A stretch of DNA of 64,000 nucleotides from Rhizobium leguminosarum (lineage in GTDB: Bacteria; Pseudomonadota; Alphaproteobacteria; Rhizobiales; Rhizobiaceae): the NCBI RefSeq assembly GCF_001679785.1, contig NZ_CP016286.1:1550001-1614000 (forward strand), in the 5' to 3' direction. A program made the translations under genes and the position numbers. The stretch's first letter is position 1; the number at the start of each line of letters is the position of its first letter. The notes under the pieces were generated by a model that was not told where the DNA came from, searched no databases, and saw only the letters and a list, made by a program, of their open reading frames with translations. This document shows, one piece after another, positions 49,341 through 57,234 of this stretch.

Positions 49341-49699
49341 GAGTCACTTTTGAATTCGGAGTTGAGGTTCAGTCCCGAACAATTGGCCATCACGACTTTA
49401 CAAGCGGTTAACGCGGCGCACTCATCTGGCGGTTGCAGGCGCGATCGATGGCATTGACTTCGCTCCGGCGTGAGAGCGCTAGGTCCCCGCCCTCAATCTG
49501 CGAGCTAACGGACGCCGCATTGCCATTTTTAGTCCAGAAGTGGCGGTCGACGATCCACCAAACCTTGTCGTTTCCCGACGGCTCGATTATGCCGAACTGC
49601 CGCATGGCCGAAAGCCCGGGTAAAGCCGCCGAACTCGGCCATGCGGCATAATCCGACTTGCGGCATAGTGGCCGCGTTCATGCGGAGACCGAATCACTG
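49341..49699. other. Intergenic region with a 14-bp inverted repeat
   Basis: About 359 bases. Short frames are present on both strands but none looks coding. The feature of note is the repeat at 49598-49648. Confidence 0.45.
49598..49648. repeat. Perfect 14-bp inverted repeat
   Basis: TGCCGCATGGCCGA and TCGGCCATGCGGCA are exact reverse complements separated by 23 bases, with a third partial copy (TTGCGGCAT) 10 bases further on. It lies about 50 bases upstream of the DUF599 start and could be an operator or an mRNA-leader hairpin. Confidence 0.6.
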
Positions 49700-50464
49700 A
49701 TGACGACGGCGGATTATATCGCTCTGGCTTTCTTTGCCTTTGTCTGGATGGGCTATTCCTGGCTGCTGCATGGCCGTACCTTCTTCGGGCGCACCAGCCT
49801 GACCCATGCGATGACCGAACGGCGCCGGGAGTGGATTTACAATTCGCTGCGCCGCGACCTGAAGATGATCGACACGCAGATCATGGCCGGCCTTCAGAAC
49901 GGCACCGCTTTCTTTGCCTCGACCTCGATCTTCGCGATCGGCAGCTGCTTTGCATTGCTCGGCGCGACGGAGAAGGTCGACGCCGTCTTCGCCGACCTGC
50001 CCTTCGTCTTCCATGGCGGCCATGCCGTTTTCGAGATGAAGGTCGGCGGACTGGCAGCACTTTTCGGCTACGCCTTCTTCAAATTCGGCTGGTCCTACCG
50101 GCTGTTCAACTACTGCACCATCCTCTTCGGCTCGATCCCGATGATGCGCGACACCGAGCGCGACGTCATCGCCGCCGAGCGGGCCGCCGAACGCGTCATC
50201 CGCATGAATGTCATTGCCGGCAGCAATTTCAACGAGGGCCTCAGGGCAATCTTCCTGTCGATCGGCTATCTCGGCTGGTTCATCAACCCCTATGTCTTCA
50301 TGCTGACGACGGCGATCGTCATCGTCGTGCTGACACGACGGCAATTTTTTTCGCAAGCGCGACTGGCGATCATGGATACCGGCCCGCCATCAAATCTCCA
50401 CCTTTCTTCTATTCGCCGCGATAGGCCGTCGAGCGACGGAAATGATTTGTCCGAGGGACTTTGA
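49700..50464 (+). CDS. DUF599 membrane protein
   Basis: A 254-residue protein of four to five hydrophobic segments. LTHAMTERRREWIYNSLRRD and IDTQIMAGLQNGTAFFASTSIFAIG (quoted as IDTQIMAGLQNGTAFFASTS) match DUF599, which is known in plants and bacteria but has no known function. SYRLFNYCTILFGSIPM is a later conserved part. Its stop shares one base with the start of the DUF1624 gene, so the pair is probably one operon. Confidence 0.85.
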   Translation: MTTADYIALAFFAFVWMGYSWLLHGRTFFGRTSLTHAMTERRREWIYNSLRRDLKMIDTQIMAGLQNGTAFFASTSIFAIGSCFALLGATEKVDAVFADLPFVFHGGHAVFEMKVGGLAALFGYAFFKFGWSYRLFNYCTILFGSIPMMRDTERDVIAAERAAERVIRMNVIAGSNFNEGLRAIFLSIGYLGWFINPYVFMLTTAIVIVVLTRRQFFSQARLAIMDTGPPSNLHLSSIRRDRPSSDGNDLSEGL

Positions 50465-51453
50465 TGACAAGGCAGGCAAGCGAAGCCGATGCAACGGCAA
50501 AACCGCCGCGCATCGGTCTATTGGATACGGCGCGCGGCATCGCGCTGATCGCCATGGCGAGCTACCATTTCAGCTGGGACATGGAGTTCATGGGCTATCT
50601 CGCGCCGGGCACGGCCGAAACCGGCTGGCTGAAGATCTATGCCCGGGCGATCGCCACGACCTTTCTCTTCATCGTCGGCATCAGCCTGGTGCTCTCAAGC
50701 ACGCCTGAGATTCGCTGGCCGTCCTTCTGGAAGCGTTTCGGCATGATCGCCGCGGCAGCCGCGGTGATCTCGATTGCCACACGCATCGCGATGCCGAACG
50801 AGTGGATCTATTTCGGCATCCTGCACTGCATCGCGGTGCTCACGCTCGTCGGCGTCGTTTTTTTGAGACTGCCGCTCGCCGTCACGCTCATCGCTACGCT
50901 CGTGCTCTTTGCTGCCTGGATCACCGATAATTTCGGGCCACCCGGCCTGCTTCGCTCATCCTTCTTCGATCCGCGATATCTCGCCTGGATCGGCCTTGCG
51001 GTGACGCCGGAACGGTCCAACGACTACGTGCCGCTGTTTCCCTGGGCAACGCCCTTCTTCGCTGGATTGAGTATCGCCTCGATCGCCATCAGAACCAAGC
51101 TGCCGCACCGGCTTGCCGCCGTCGGCACCGGCTCCTGGTGGCCGGCAAGGCTCGGCCGCCACAGCCTTGCCTTCTATCTCATCCACCAGCCCGTATTGAT
51201 TGGCATCGCCTATGGGATTTCCCTCGTCCTCCCGCCGCAAGCCCCGGATCCGGTCGCAACTTACCTCAGGCAATGCAACGCCTCTTGCGTCATGCAGCAA
51301 GGCGAAGCGCTCTGCCACAGCTTCTGCCAGTGCACGCTGGGGAAATTGCAGGCGCAAGCCCTGTTCATGCCGCTGCAGGAGGGCGCGATCGATATACAGA
51401 ACGACGAGCGGGTTCAGACGATTGCTGCCGAATGCAGCGCCGAGGCGCAATAA
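50464..51453 (+). CDS. DUF1624 / heparan-alpha-glucosaminide acetyltransferase-like
   Basis: A 329-residue polytopic protein. IGLLDTARGIALIAMASYHFSWD is the family start (RG and the His), and LGRHSLAFYLIHQPVLIGI the last helix. The family resembles the lysosomal heparan N-acetyltransferase and moves acetyl groups across membranes. The C-terminal 80 residues, after the last helix, contain six cysteines (QCNASC, ALCHSFCQC, AECSAE), a tail seldom seen in this family. TGATG overlap with DUF599 shows coupling. Confidence 0.85.
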   Translation: MTRQASEADATAKPPRIGLLDTARGIALIAMASYHFSWDMEFMGYLAPGTAETGWLKIYARAIATTFLFIVGISLVLSSTPEIRWPSFWKRFGMIAAAAAVISIATRIAMPNEWIYFGILHCIAVLTLVGVVFLRLPLAVTLIATLVLFAAWITDNFGPPGLLRSSFFDPRYLAWIGLAVTPERSNDYVPLFPWATPFFAGLSIASIAIRTKLPHRLAAVGTGSWWPARLGRHSLAFYLIHQPVLIGIAYGISLVLPPQAPDPVATYLRQCNASCVMQQGEALCHSFCQCTLGKLQAQALFMPLQEGAIDIQNDERVQTIAAECSAEAQ

Positions 51454-51480
51454 AGGCCGGTAATCGCTCTGCGGCGCTTT

Positions 51481-51873
51481 TCAGGTGTTGACGCCGATTT
51501 CGGCCAGGCGGCCGAGGCAGGTCTCTTCGATCGCGTCGAGTTCCGCCAGCGTGTCGTCGATATCCTTGCGCTTCTGGCGCAGGTCGTCGCGCTTCTCATC
51601 GACGCGCTTCATCAGGAGCTTCAGCTGGCCGAGTTCGCCCGGCGGCTCCTTGTAGACCTGGATGATCTCACGGATCTCGGCGATGGTGAAACCGATGCGC
51701 CGGCCGCGGAGAATTTCTGCGATGAGCCTCCTGTCGGCTTGCCGGAACAGACGGGTGCGTCCACGCCGCTCCGGATGGATCAGTCCCTCGTCCTCGTAGA
51801 AGCGGAGCGTGCGCGTCGAGACCCCGAATTCGCGCGTCAGTTCCGTTATGCTATAAAATTTGTTCACCGGCAT
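51481..51873 (-). CDS. MerR-family regulator, GnyR/LiuR-like
   Basis: A 130-residue regulator. YSITELTREFGVSTRTLRFY is the winged helix of the GnyR/LiuR subgroup, and EGLIHPERRGRTRLFRQADR its wing; a coiled-coil dimerisation helix (about 80-120) follows. Relatives control branched-chain amino acid or acyl-CoA catabolism. No metal-binding cysteine set like CueR is present. A palindrome lies 31-52 bases upstream of its start, probably its autoregulatory operator. mgtE lies upstream, the DUF1624 gene downstream (convergent). Confidence 0.88.
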   Translation of the reverse strand: MPVNKFYSITELTREFGVSTRTLRFYEDEGLIHPERRGRTRLFRQADRRLIAEILRGRRIGFTIAEIREIIQVYKEPPGELGQLKLLMKRVDEKRDDLRQKRKDIDDTLAELDAIEETCLGRLAEIGVNT

Positions 51874-51903
51874 GTGTTCCCCGTCGTCGGACAGACGATA
51901 ATA

Positions 51904-51925
51904 TTGACTTTTACGTAATAGTCAA
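51904..51925 (-). promoter_or_regulatory. MerR-type palindromic operator
   Basis: A 22-base palindrome with exact arms TTGACT and AGTCAA around TTTACGTAAT. Central ACGT flanked by T and A runs resembles published LiuR-type sites. It sits in the promoter position for the MerR gene, in the 63-base gap between the mgtE stop and the merR start. Confidence 0.6.
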
Positions 51926-51936
51926 TTTTCGGCGGT

Positions 51937-53352
51937 TCAGATGCCGAACCACCATGTGGCAATGCCGAGAAAGGCGAAGAAGCCGGTACAGTCCGTCACC
52001 GTCGTCACGAAGACCGAAGAGGCGATCGCCGGGTCGGCGCCCATCTTGTCGAGCAGCAGCGGCAGCAGGATGCCGGCAAGGGCCGCCGCCATCAGGTTGA
52101 TGACCATCGCCGCCGCAATCACCCCGCCGAGCTGGTAGTCGTGGAACCAGGTGCCGGCGATCGCGCCCATGATTGTCGCGAAGACGATGCCGTTAAGGAT
52201 GCCGACGCCCGCCTCCCTGCGGATGATGCGGCCGGCATTGTAGATGTCGAGATCGCGGGTGGCGAGCGCGCGCACCGTCACCGTCATCGTCTGCGTGCCG
52301 GCATTGCCGCCCATCGAAGCGACGATCGGCATCAGCACTGCAAGCGCGATCATCTTCTCGATCGAGGCGTCGAACAGGCCGATGACGCTTGCCGACAGCA
52401 TCGCCGTGCCGAGATTGATCAAAAGCCACAGGAAGCGCGAACGCACCGTCGAGAGCACATTGTCCGACAGCTCTTCGTCGCCGACGCCGCCGAGGCGCTT
52501 GATGTCCTCGTCCGCCTCCTCGTGGATGACGTCGACGACGTCGTCGATGGTCAGCACGCCGACCAGCCGGCCGTTTTCGTCGACGACGGCGGCCGAGAGA
52601 AGGTCGTACTGCTCGAAGAGCTGGGCCGCCTCCTCCTGGTCCATCTCGGCCGGAACCGGATGGTTAGTCTCACGCATGATCTGCTCGATCTTCGTCTGCC
52701 GCTTGGTGCGCAGGATCTGGTCCAGATCGACGGCGCCGAGCAGCTTGAAGGTCGGATCGATGACGAAGATCTGCGAGAAGGAATACGGCAGATCCTCTTC
52801 ATCGCGCATGTAGTCGATCGTCTGGCCGACCGTCCAGAATGGCGGCACGGCGACGAATTCCGTCTGCATGCGGCGCCCGGCCGAGCTTTCCGGATAGTCG
52901 AGCGCCCGGCGCAGCCGCACCCGCTCGGTAAACGGCAGCTGCGCGAGGATTTCTTCGCGGTCCTCCTTGTCGAGGTCTTCGAGAATGTAGACGGCATCGT
53001 CCGAATCGAGCTCGCCAATCGCGGCTGCGATCTGCGCGTTCGGCATCTGGTCGACGATTTCGCGGCGGATCGCCTCGTCGACCTCGGTCAGCGCCGTCAT
53101 GTCGAAATCGTCGCCGAGCAGGCGCACCAGCGCCAGGCGCTGATCCGGCTGGATCGATTCCAGCAGGTCGCCTATTTCGGATTCATGCAGGCGGGCAACG
53201 TTCTGGCGCAGGAACAGCGTGTCGCGGTCGGCGATCGCAGCGCCCACGAGCGCCAGGAAGTCGCCGCGGACATTGCCGTCCTCGTCGTAAATATCGGCAT
53301 CCTCATCATCGGGACGCCGGCGAATGCGATCTTCTGTGTCGGTCGTCGTCAT
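51937..53352 (-). CDS. mgtE: Magnesium transporter MgtE
   Basis: A 471-residue Mg2+ channel. The N-domain (about 25-150, with RLALVRLLGDDFDMTALTEV and LDSDDAVYILEDL), two CBS domains (about 155-275) and five C-terminal membrane helices (about 300-471) follow the Thermus layout. PIVASMGGNAGTQTMTVTVR is the pore-lining signature and ILLPLLLDKMGADPAIASSV the conserved last part. The N-terminal 25 residues are acidic. Cytoplasmic Mg2+ binds and shuts the channel. Start chosen from GAGGGCGGC before MTTTDTED. Confidence 0.95.
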   Translation of the reverse strand: MTTTDTEDRIRRRPDDEDADIYDEDGNVRGDFLALVGAAIADRDTLFLRQNVARLHESEIGDLLESIQPDQRLALVRLLGDDFDMTALTEVDEAIRREIVDQMPNAQIAAAIGELDSDDAVYILEDLDKEDREEILAQLPFTERVRLRRALDYPESSAGRRMQTEFVAVPPFWTVGQTIDYMRDEEDLPYSFSQIFVIDPTFKLLGAVDLDQILRTKRQTKIEQIMRETNHPVPAEMDQEEAAQLFEQYDLLSAAVVDENGRLVGVLTIDDVVDVIHEEADEDIKRLGGVGDEELSDNVLSTVRSRFLWLLINLGTAMLSASVIGLFDASIEKMIALAVLMPIVASMGGNAGTQTMTVTVRALATRDLDIYNAGRIIRREAGVGILNGIVFATIMGAIAGTWFHDYQLGGVIAAAMVINLMAAALAGILLPLLLDKMGADPAIASSVFVTTVTDCTGFFAFLGIATWWFGI

Positions 53353-53594
53353 ATGCCGCCCTCGCATCTGGTTCGAATTTCAACGACTGCCGCGCCGCAT
53401 TCGCAAATGTCGGCCGAAAACACATTGTCAACAAGCGGATAAGCGAATCCCGCGCGAGGCTCCCGCAGCCGGAATTCTTGGCCCCTGCTAGCCCAAAGCA
53501 TCCGTGCCGTAAAGCGCTAAACCGTGCTTCGTGATGACAATGCATGCGGCCGGCGATAGTTTCCTCACCCGTCCAAGCAGAGGAAGCCTGCCCC

Positions 53595-54089
53595 ATGCCC
53601 ATCCGTCCGATTCTGCGTTATCCGCATCCGGGCCTCAAGACTGTCTGCGCGCCGGTGACGGTCTTCGATTCCTCGCTCACAGCGCTTTCCGAGGACCTGC
53701 TGGCGACGATGCGCGCAGCCCCCGGCGTCGGCATCACCGCCGCCCATATCGGCGTCTTCAGCCGTGTCACGGTGCTGGAGCTCGACAAGGCCGACGGCGT
53801 GCGCCTTTACGTCAATCCTCATATCACCTGGTTTTCGAAGGAGACGATGAACCATACCGAAGGCAGCGTCTCGATGCCCGGCGCGACCGACGAGGTGACG
53901 CGCCCGCGGGCGATCCGCTTCCGCTATCAGGACGCCGAGGGCGCCGTGCACGAGGACGGTGCCGAAGATTTCCTCGCCATCTGCATCCAGCACGAAGTCG
54001 ACCAGCTCGACGGCATTTTCTGGCTGCAGCGCCTCTCACGGCTGAAGCGCGACCGTCTCGTGAAGAAATGGGAGAAGGCCCAGGGCTGA
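53595..54089 (+). CDS. Peptide deformylase-like protein with altered metal site
   Basis: A 164-residue deformylase-fold protein. Motif 1 reads GVGITAAH (44-51, normally GxGLAAxQ), motif 2 reads EGSVS (89-93, normally EGCLS) so the metal-ligand Cys is Ser91, and motif 3 reads QHEVDQLDG (132-140, normally HExDH), so the second His is Gln137. His133 and Glu134 remain. Two of three metal ligands are therefore missing and activity as a classic Fe/Zn deformylase is unlikely. It is probably a paralogue of the essential def encoded elsewhere. Confidence 0.85.
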   Translation: MPIRPILRYPHPGLKTVCAPVTVFDSSLTALSEDLLATMRAAPGVGITAAHIGVFSRVTVLELDKADGVRLYVNPHITWFSKETMNHTEGSVSMPGATDEVTRPRAIRFRYQDAEGAVHEDGAEDFLAICIQHEVDQLDGIFWLQRLSRLKRDRLVKKWEKAQG

Positions 54090-54172
54090 CAATCACGGCT
54101 GACAAATCGCGGTCCACGCCGAACCATTCGCCGTTGCCGGCGTTTCCAGCAAAGAAACAAGGAGCGAGTGCA

Positions 54173-54691
54173 ATGGCAAGGATCGGTGACAAGACCCAGT
54201 TTTCCCGGGAGAAGCCTGAGCTTTCCCGGGAGGAAGATTATCGCGACCTCGAAGAGCGCAATCTCGACGAAGGCTGGCCCTATGCCGATGGCAGCGGCGC
54301 CGGCACCGGCGGCCCGGATAATCGTCCTTACGGCGAGACCGCTGCCAATTTCGACAGCGATCCCAACAAGGGCTTCCGGATCGATGGCACGGATGAAGAC
54401 GGCAACGAGAATCGCCTGAGAGATTCGCTGCGCGCCAATACGATCGACCGCGATGAAAGCGACGATCTCGAAGCGCGGGTGAACGACAATCTCGAAAACA
54501 TTCCCGAGGTCGATATCGACAGCGTCGAGGTTCATGCAGACGGTCACGTCGTTACCCTGGAAGGCTCGGTGGAGACGATCGGCATCGCCCGCAAGGTCGA
54601 ACTCGGCGCGCTTTCGGTCGATGGCGTCCATCATGTCCGCAATAAGTTGCAGCTGACCGGTGTCGACGCGCATATCCCGAACGAGGACTGA
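54173..54691 (+). CDS. BON-domain protein
   Basis: A 172-residue soluble protein without a signal peptide. The N-terminal 100 residues are highly polar and acidic (EEDYRDLEERNLDEGWPYAD; NRPYGETAANFDSDPNKGFR). The C-terminal BON domain (about 105-168) reads DDLEARVNDNLENIPEVDID, VEVHADGHVVTLEGSVETIG and VDGVHHVRNKLQL. BON domains bind membranes or are found in osmotic stress proteins. It starts after AAGGAGCGAG, downstream of the deformylase-like gene; it may be stress related. Confidence 0.85.
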   Translation: MARIGDKTQFSREKPELSREEDYRDLEERNLDEGWPYADGSGAGTGGPDNRPYGETAANFDSDPNKGFRIDGTDEDGNENRLRDSLRANTIDRDESDDLEARVNDNLENIPEVDIDSVEVHADGHVVTLEGSVETIGIARKVELGALSVDGVHHVRNKLQLTGVDAHIPNED

Positions 54692-55012
54692 CTTCACGCA
54701 CAAAGTGCAGATCATCAACGGGCGGCAACTGCCGTCGCCCGTTGATGATCGTTCTCAACATTACCAAAAGTTAACAATTTACGATTGTAGCAACAACTGT
54801 ATTATTCGCGAGTCTAATCGCCGGTTTTCTGTTAGGCGGCTTCTGTCACGAGAACGTCAATTCCGTTGACAACACTGTGATTTCATTCGGACAAATGGTC
54901 GCGGCTGCTCCGCCATATTATCACAAAATTGCCTGAATTGGAGCGCGAACTCGTGTGTGCCGAGGGTTAGTTTATGCTGTGGAATTCAACAGTAGATTGA
55001 GGAGATAGACTC
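54692..55012. other. AT-rich intergenic region
   Basis: This 321-base stretch has a 15-bp inverted repeat near its start and then AT-rich promoter-like DNA; GAGGAGAT before 55013 is the downstream ribosome-binding site. No gene seen. Confidence 0.5.
54710..54750. repeat. Perfect 15-bp inverted repeat
   Basis: GATCATCAACGGGCG and CGCCCGTTGATGATC are exact reverse complements with an 11-base loop. It begins 18 bases after the BON stop. Without a T-run it may be a stabilising 3' hairpin or a protein-binding site. Confidence 0.7.
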
Positions 55013-55378
55013 ATGCGCATCAAATTTGCCCTTGCCGCGTCCATTTTCGCCGTCAGCCTCGCAGGCGCTGCCTTCGCCCAACCGACCTATTCCAGCGATT
55101 ACACCAATGACAGCGACGGCTTCGCCCCGAGCCCGATGTCGAGGCCCGCTCCGGTCCACTACAGCAGCCACAAGGCCCCGGCCTATTCCAGCGACTACAC
55201 CAATGACAGCGACGGCTTCGCCCCAAGCGCCATGGCGACTCCTGTCGTCGACAAGACCGCAACGGCCGGTATCAACCCCCTGCCCCCATGCCACAGCATG
55301 ATTGGCCCGAAGGGCTCCCACACCAAGGGTGCAGACAGCGGCGCCTCCCGTACGGAAGCATGCCGCGCGACGCATTGA
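55013..55378 (+). CDS. Secreted repeat-containing hypothetical protein
   Basis: A 121-residue exported protein. The signal peptide MRIKFALAASIFAVSLAGAA is cleaved near FAQ-PT. The mature protein holds two copies of YSSDYTNDSDGFAPS (26-40 and 58-72), spaced 32 residues apart, then a C-terminal part with two cysteines (LPPCHSMIG and EACRATH). The GAGGAGAT ribosome-binding site and downstream terminator support expression. No family is recognised. The acidic Asp-rich repeat could bind calcium; this is inference. Confidence 0.7.
   Translation: MRIKFALAASIFAVSLAGAAFAQPTYSSDYTNDSDGFAPSPMSRPAPVHYSSHKAPAYSSDYTNDSDGFAPSAMATPVVDKTATAGINPLPPCHSMIGPKGSHTKGADSGASRTEACRATH
55086..55228 (+). repeat. Intragenic direct repeat (96-base period)
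   Basis: The 47-base segments at 55086-55132 and 55182-55228 are nearly identical, differing at one position in the compared core (GATT versus GACT), and are 96 bases apart. They encode the repeated YSSDYTNDSDGFAP in frame. Confidence 0.9.
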
Positions 55379-55384
55379 TTGGCA

Positions 55385-55416
55385 GAAAGAAAGGGCCGAA
55401 ATCGGCCCTTTCTTTC
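55385..55416. terminator. Bidirectional terminator
   Basis: A 15-bp perfect stem, GAAAGAAAGGGCCGA / TCGGCCCTTTCTTTC, with a 2-base spacer at its tip, directly after the secreted repeat protein stop. The pyrimidine-rich right arm supports termination on the plus strand. Confidence 0.75.
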
Positions 55417-55476
55417 GTGCATTTGTCTCCCCGCTGGCACCGCAACTCTCACGAAATTGTCGCCTGTCTTTCGTTT

Positions 55477-55845
55477 CTAGCTGACATTTTGCAATGATGC
55501 AGGAGCTGCATAGACTTGGGTCGAGGCGTCGGCGATAGGGCTAAATTGCTCGGCCCAACGACATAGGGCTTCGGCTGCGGCGTTGAGCGCTACGCCGCGC
55601 TCCGTCAGCGAATAGACGACCTTCGCCGGCAATTCCGGATAGGCTTTTCGATCGACAAGTCCATCAGCCTCTAACTCTCGCAATTGCTGCGCCAGCATTT
55701 TTTCACTGATCTCAGGTATTGCCTGCCGCAACCGACCGAACCTGCGCGACGCCGTTCCGAGCTCGCAAAGTATGTCCACTTTCCACTTGCCTTCGATCAT
55801 CTTGATCGCGGTCGCGAAGCCACAATTATCCGTGGACTTGCTCAT
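55477..55845 (-). CDS. HxlR-family transcriptional regulator
   Basis: A 122-residue winged helix-turn-helix protein. GFATAIKMIEGKWKVDILCE is the HxlR opening, EISEKMLAQQLRELEADGLV the recognition helix region, and PAKVVYSLTERGVAL the wing. Cys8 and Cys30 could be redox-sensing residues, as in some HxlR/YodB proteins. It is divergent from the oxidoreductase at 55973 (127-base gap) and probably controls it. The start has TAGGAGGACATC upstream. Confidence 0.9.
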   Translation of the reverse strand: MSKSTDNCGFATAIKMIEGKWKVDILCELGTASRRFGRLRQAIPEISEKMLAQQLRELEADGLVDRKAYPELPAKVVYSLTERGVALNAAAEALCRWAEQFSPIADASTQVYAAPASLQNVS

Positions 55846-55972
55846 GATGTCCTCCTAACTGTCCGGTAACCACTTACGCCTCGGTGCGTATTGTGCGCTG
55901 CGCACCCCACCATAACCTTTGCCGTGATGACAAGAGCACGGCGCATCGCGCCAATGGATATGGAGTGTAGTC

Positions 55973-56851
55973 ATGAAGCCTGCAATCAGCATTTTGGGGA
56001 CGGGACGTATGGGATCGGCACTTGCCCGCGCCTTGGTCCGGGCGGGGTATCGCACAACGGTCTGGAACAGGACGAAACAAAAGGCCGAGCCCTTGGCCGC
56101 GATCGGCGCCACTGTTGCGGCATCCGTCCTGGAAGCCATTGAAGCGGCACAGATCATCATCGTGAACGTCAGCGATTACACTGCAACCGCCGCACTTCTG
56201 CGCAACGAGGCCGTAGCGTTAGCCATTCGCGACAAATTGGTCGTGGAGCTCACGTCAGGAACGCCGCATGGTGCACGCGAAGCAAGCCATTGGATCGTTG
56301 AACGTGGAGCCAAGTACCTCGATGGGGCGATCATGGCCACTCCGGATTTCATCGGCACGGATGGTGGCACGATACTGCTCTCCGGACCAAGAGAGGTCTT
56401 CGATTCAAACAGGGACGTCTTTCAGGCGCTCAGCGGCAATGCCCAGCATATCGGGGAGGAGCCAGGTCTCGCCAACGCACTTGATAGCGCGTTGCTGGCC
56501 CTGATGTGGGGTGCACTGTTCGGAACGCTGAACGCGATCGCCGTATCGCAAGCCGAGAGAATAGACCTCGGTGAGCTGGCCCGGCAATGGACGGCGACAG
56601 CGCCCGTCATCGAAGGATTGGTTGCCGACCTTATCAAACGGACCAACGCTGGGCGTTTTGCCAGCGATGATGAAACACTCTCATCGATCTCGCCGCACTA
56701 TGGCGCCTTCCAGCATCTTCTGGAACTGATGGAAGCGCGCAAGATCGACCGCTCCGTCGTTGATGGCTATGAGAAGATATTCCGACGGGCGATTGCATCG
56801 GGCCATTTACATGATGACTTCGCCGCACTATCGCAATTCATGGAGGAGTAA
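55973..56851 (+). CDS. NAD(P)-dependent 6PGDH/imine-reductase-like enzyme
   Basis: A 292-residue dehydrogenase. ISILGTGRMGSALARALVRA is the Rossmann GxGxxG motif, TVWNRTKQKA the NADP-specifying strand (Asn-Arg-Thr), and VELTSGTPHGAREASHWIVE the substrate region. The C-terminal helical domain lacks the Lys of beta-hydroxyacid dehydrogenases (the equivalent helix reads NALDSALLALMWG), a trait of the imine-reductase-like group. Substrate unknown. Divergent HxlR gene suggests induced expression. Confidence 0.85.
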   Translation: MKPAISILGTGRMGSALARALVRAGYRTTVWNRTKQKAEPLAAIGATVAASVLEAIEAAQIIIVNVSDYTATAALLRNEAVALAIRDKLVVELTSGTPHGAREASHWIVERGAKYLDGAIMATPDFIGTDGGTILLSGPREVFDSNRDVFQALSGNAQHIGEEPGLANALDSALLALMWGALFGTLNAIAVSQAERIDLGELARQWTATAPVIEGLVADLIKRTNAGRFASDDETLSSISPHYGAFQHLLELMEARKIDRSVVDGYEKIFRRAIASGHLHDDFAALSQFMEE

Positions 56852-56917
56852 GGCGCGCTCGGCACGCAGTCGTCGCCCACTTTAGCGTCAACGAGACGTC
56901 CACAGAAATGATGGCAT

Positions 56918-56957
56918 AAAAAAACCTCGTAGAACCAGATGGTCACGAGGGTTTTTT
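56918..56957. terminator. Bidirectional terminator next to tRNA-Leu
   Basis: AACCTCGT and ACGAGGG arms enclose a 14-base loop with an inner ACC..GGT pairing. A T-run of six follows on the plus strand and seven on the minus strand, so it terminates the minus-strand tRNA-Leu and also read-through from the oxidoreductase. Confidence 0.85.
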
Positions 56958-56967
56958 AAACTATTAT

Positions 56968-57052
56968 TGGTGCGGTCGAGAAGACTCGAACTTCCACGGG
57001 TTGCCCCACAGCGACCTCAACGCTGCGCGTCTACCAATTCCGCCACGACCGC
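56968..57052 (-). tRNA. tRNA-Leu (GAG)
   Basis: The reverse complement folds as a class II tRNA of 85 bases: acceptor stem GCGGTCG / CGACCGC, D-arm with GGTAGACGC, anticodon stem CAGCG / CGCTG around TTGAGGT (anticodon GAG), a long variable arm (TGGGGCAACCCG) and the T-arm GGAAG TTCGAGT CTTC. CCA is encoded. It reads CUU/CUC leucine codons. Confidence 0.95.
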
Positions 57053-57234
57053 ATCGTGGTAGGTGCCGATTTGCGTCGGCGGGGCAGCATGTAGCAAAAG
57101 CATCTGGGGTGCACAAGGGCGATATGACAGTTTTTTTGAAAACCGCTCACAGCATTTGAATTGCCCCCGAAACGGGTCCATATAGCTGTCCTGCCGCCAC
57201 TTTTTGCGCTGTCATTTCGGGGGAGCGGCAAGGA

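Noticed and set aside
49408-49651. Two short overlapping frames on opposite strands between the acyltransferase and DUF599 genes
   Set aside because: Neither has a good ribosome-binding site or family; both cross the 14-bp inverted repeat.
55086-55228. Possible CRISPR-like direct repeats
   Set aside because: Only two copies, in frame inside a coding gene, with no cas genes; it is an intragenic duplication.
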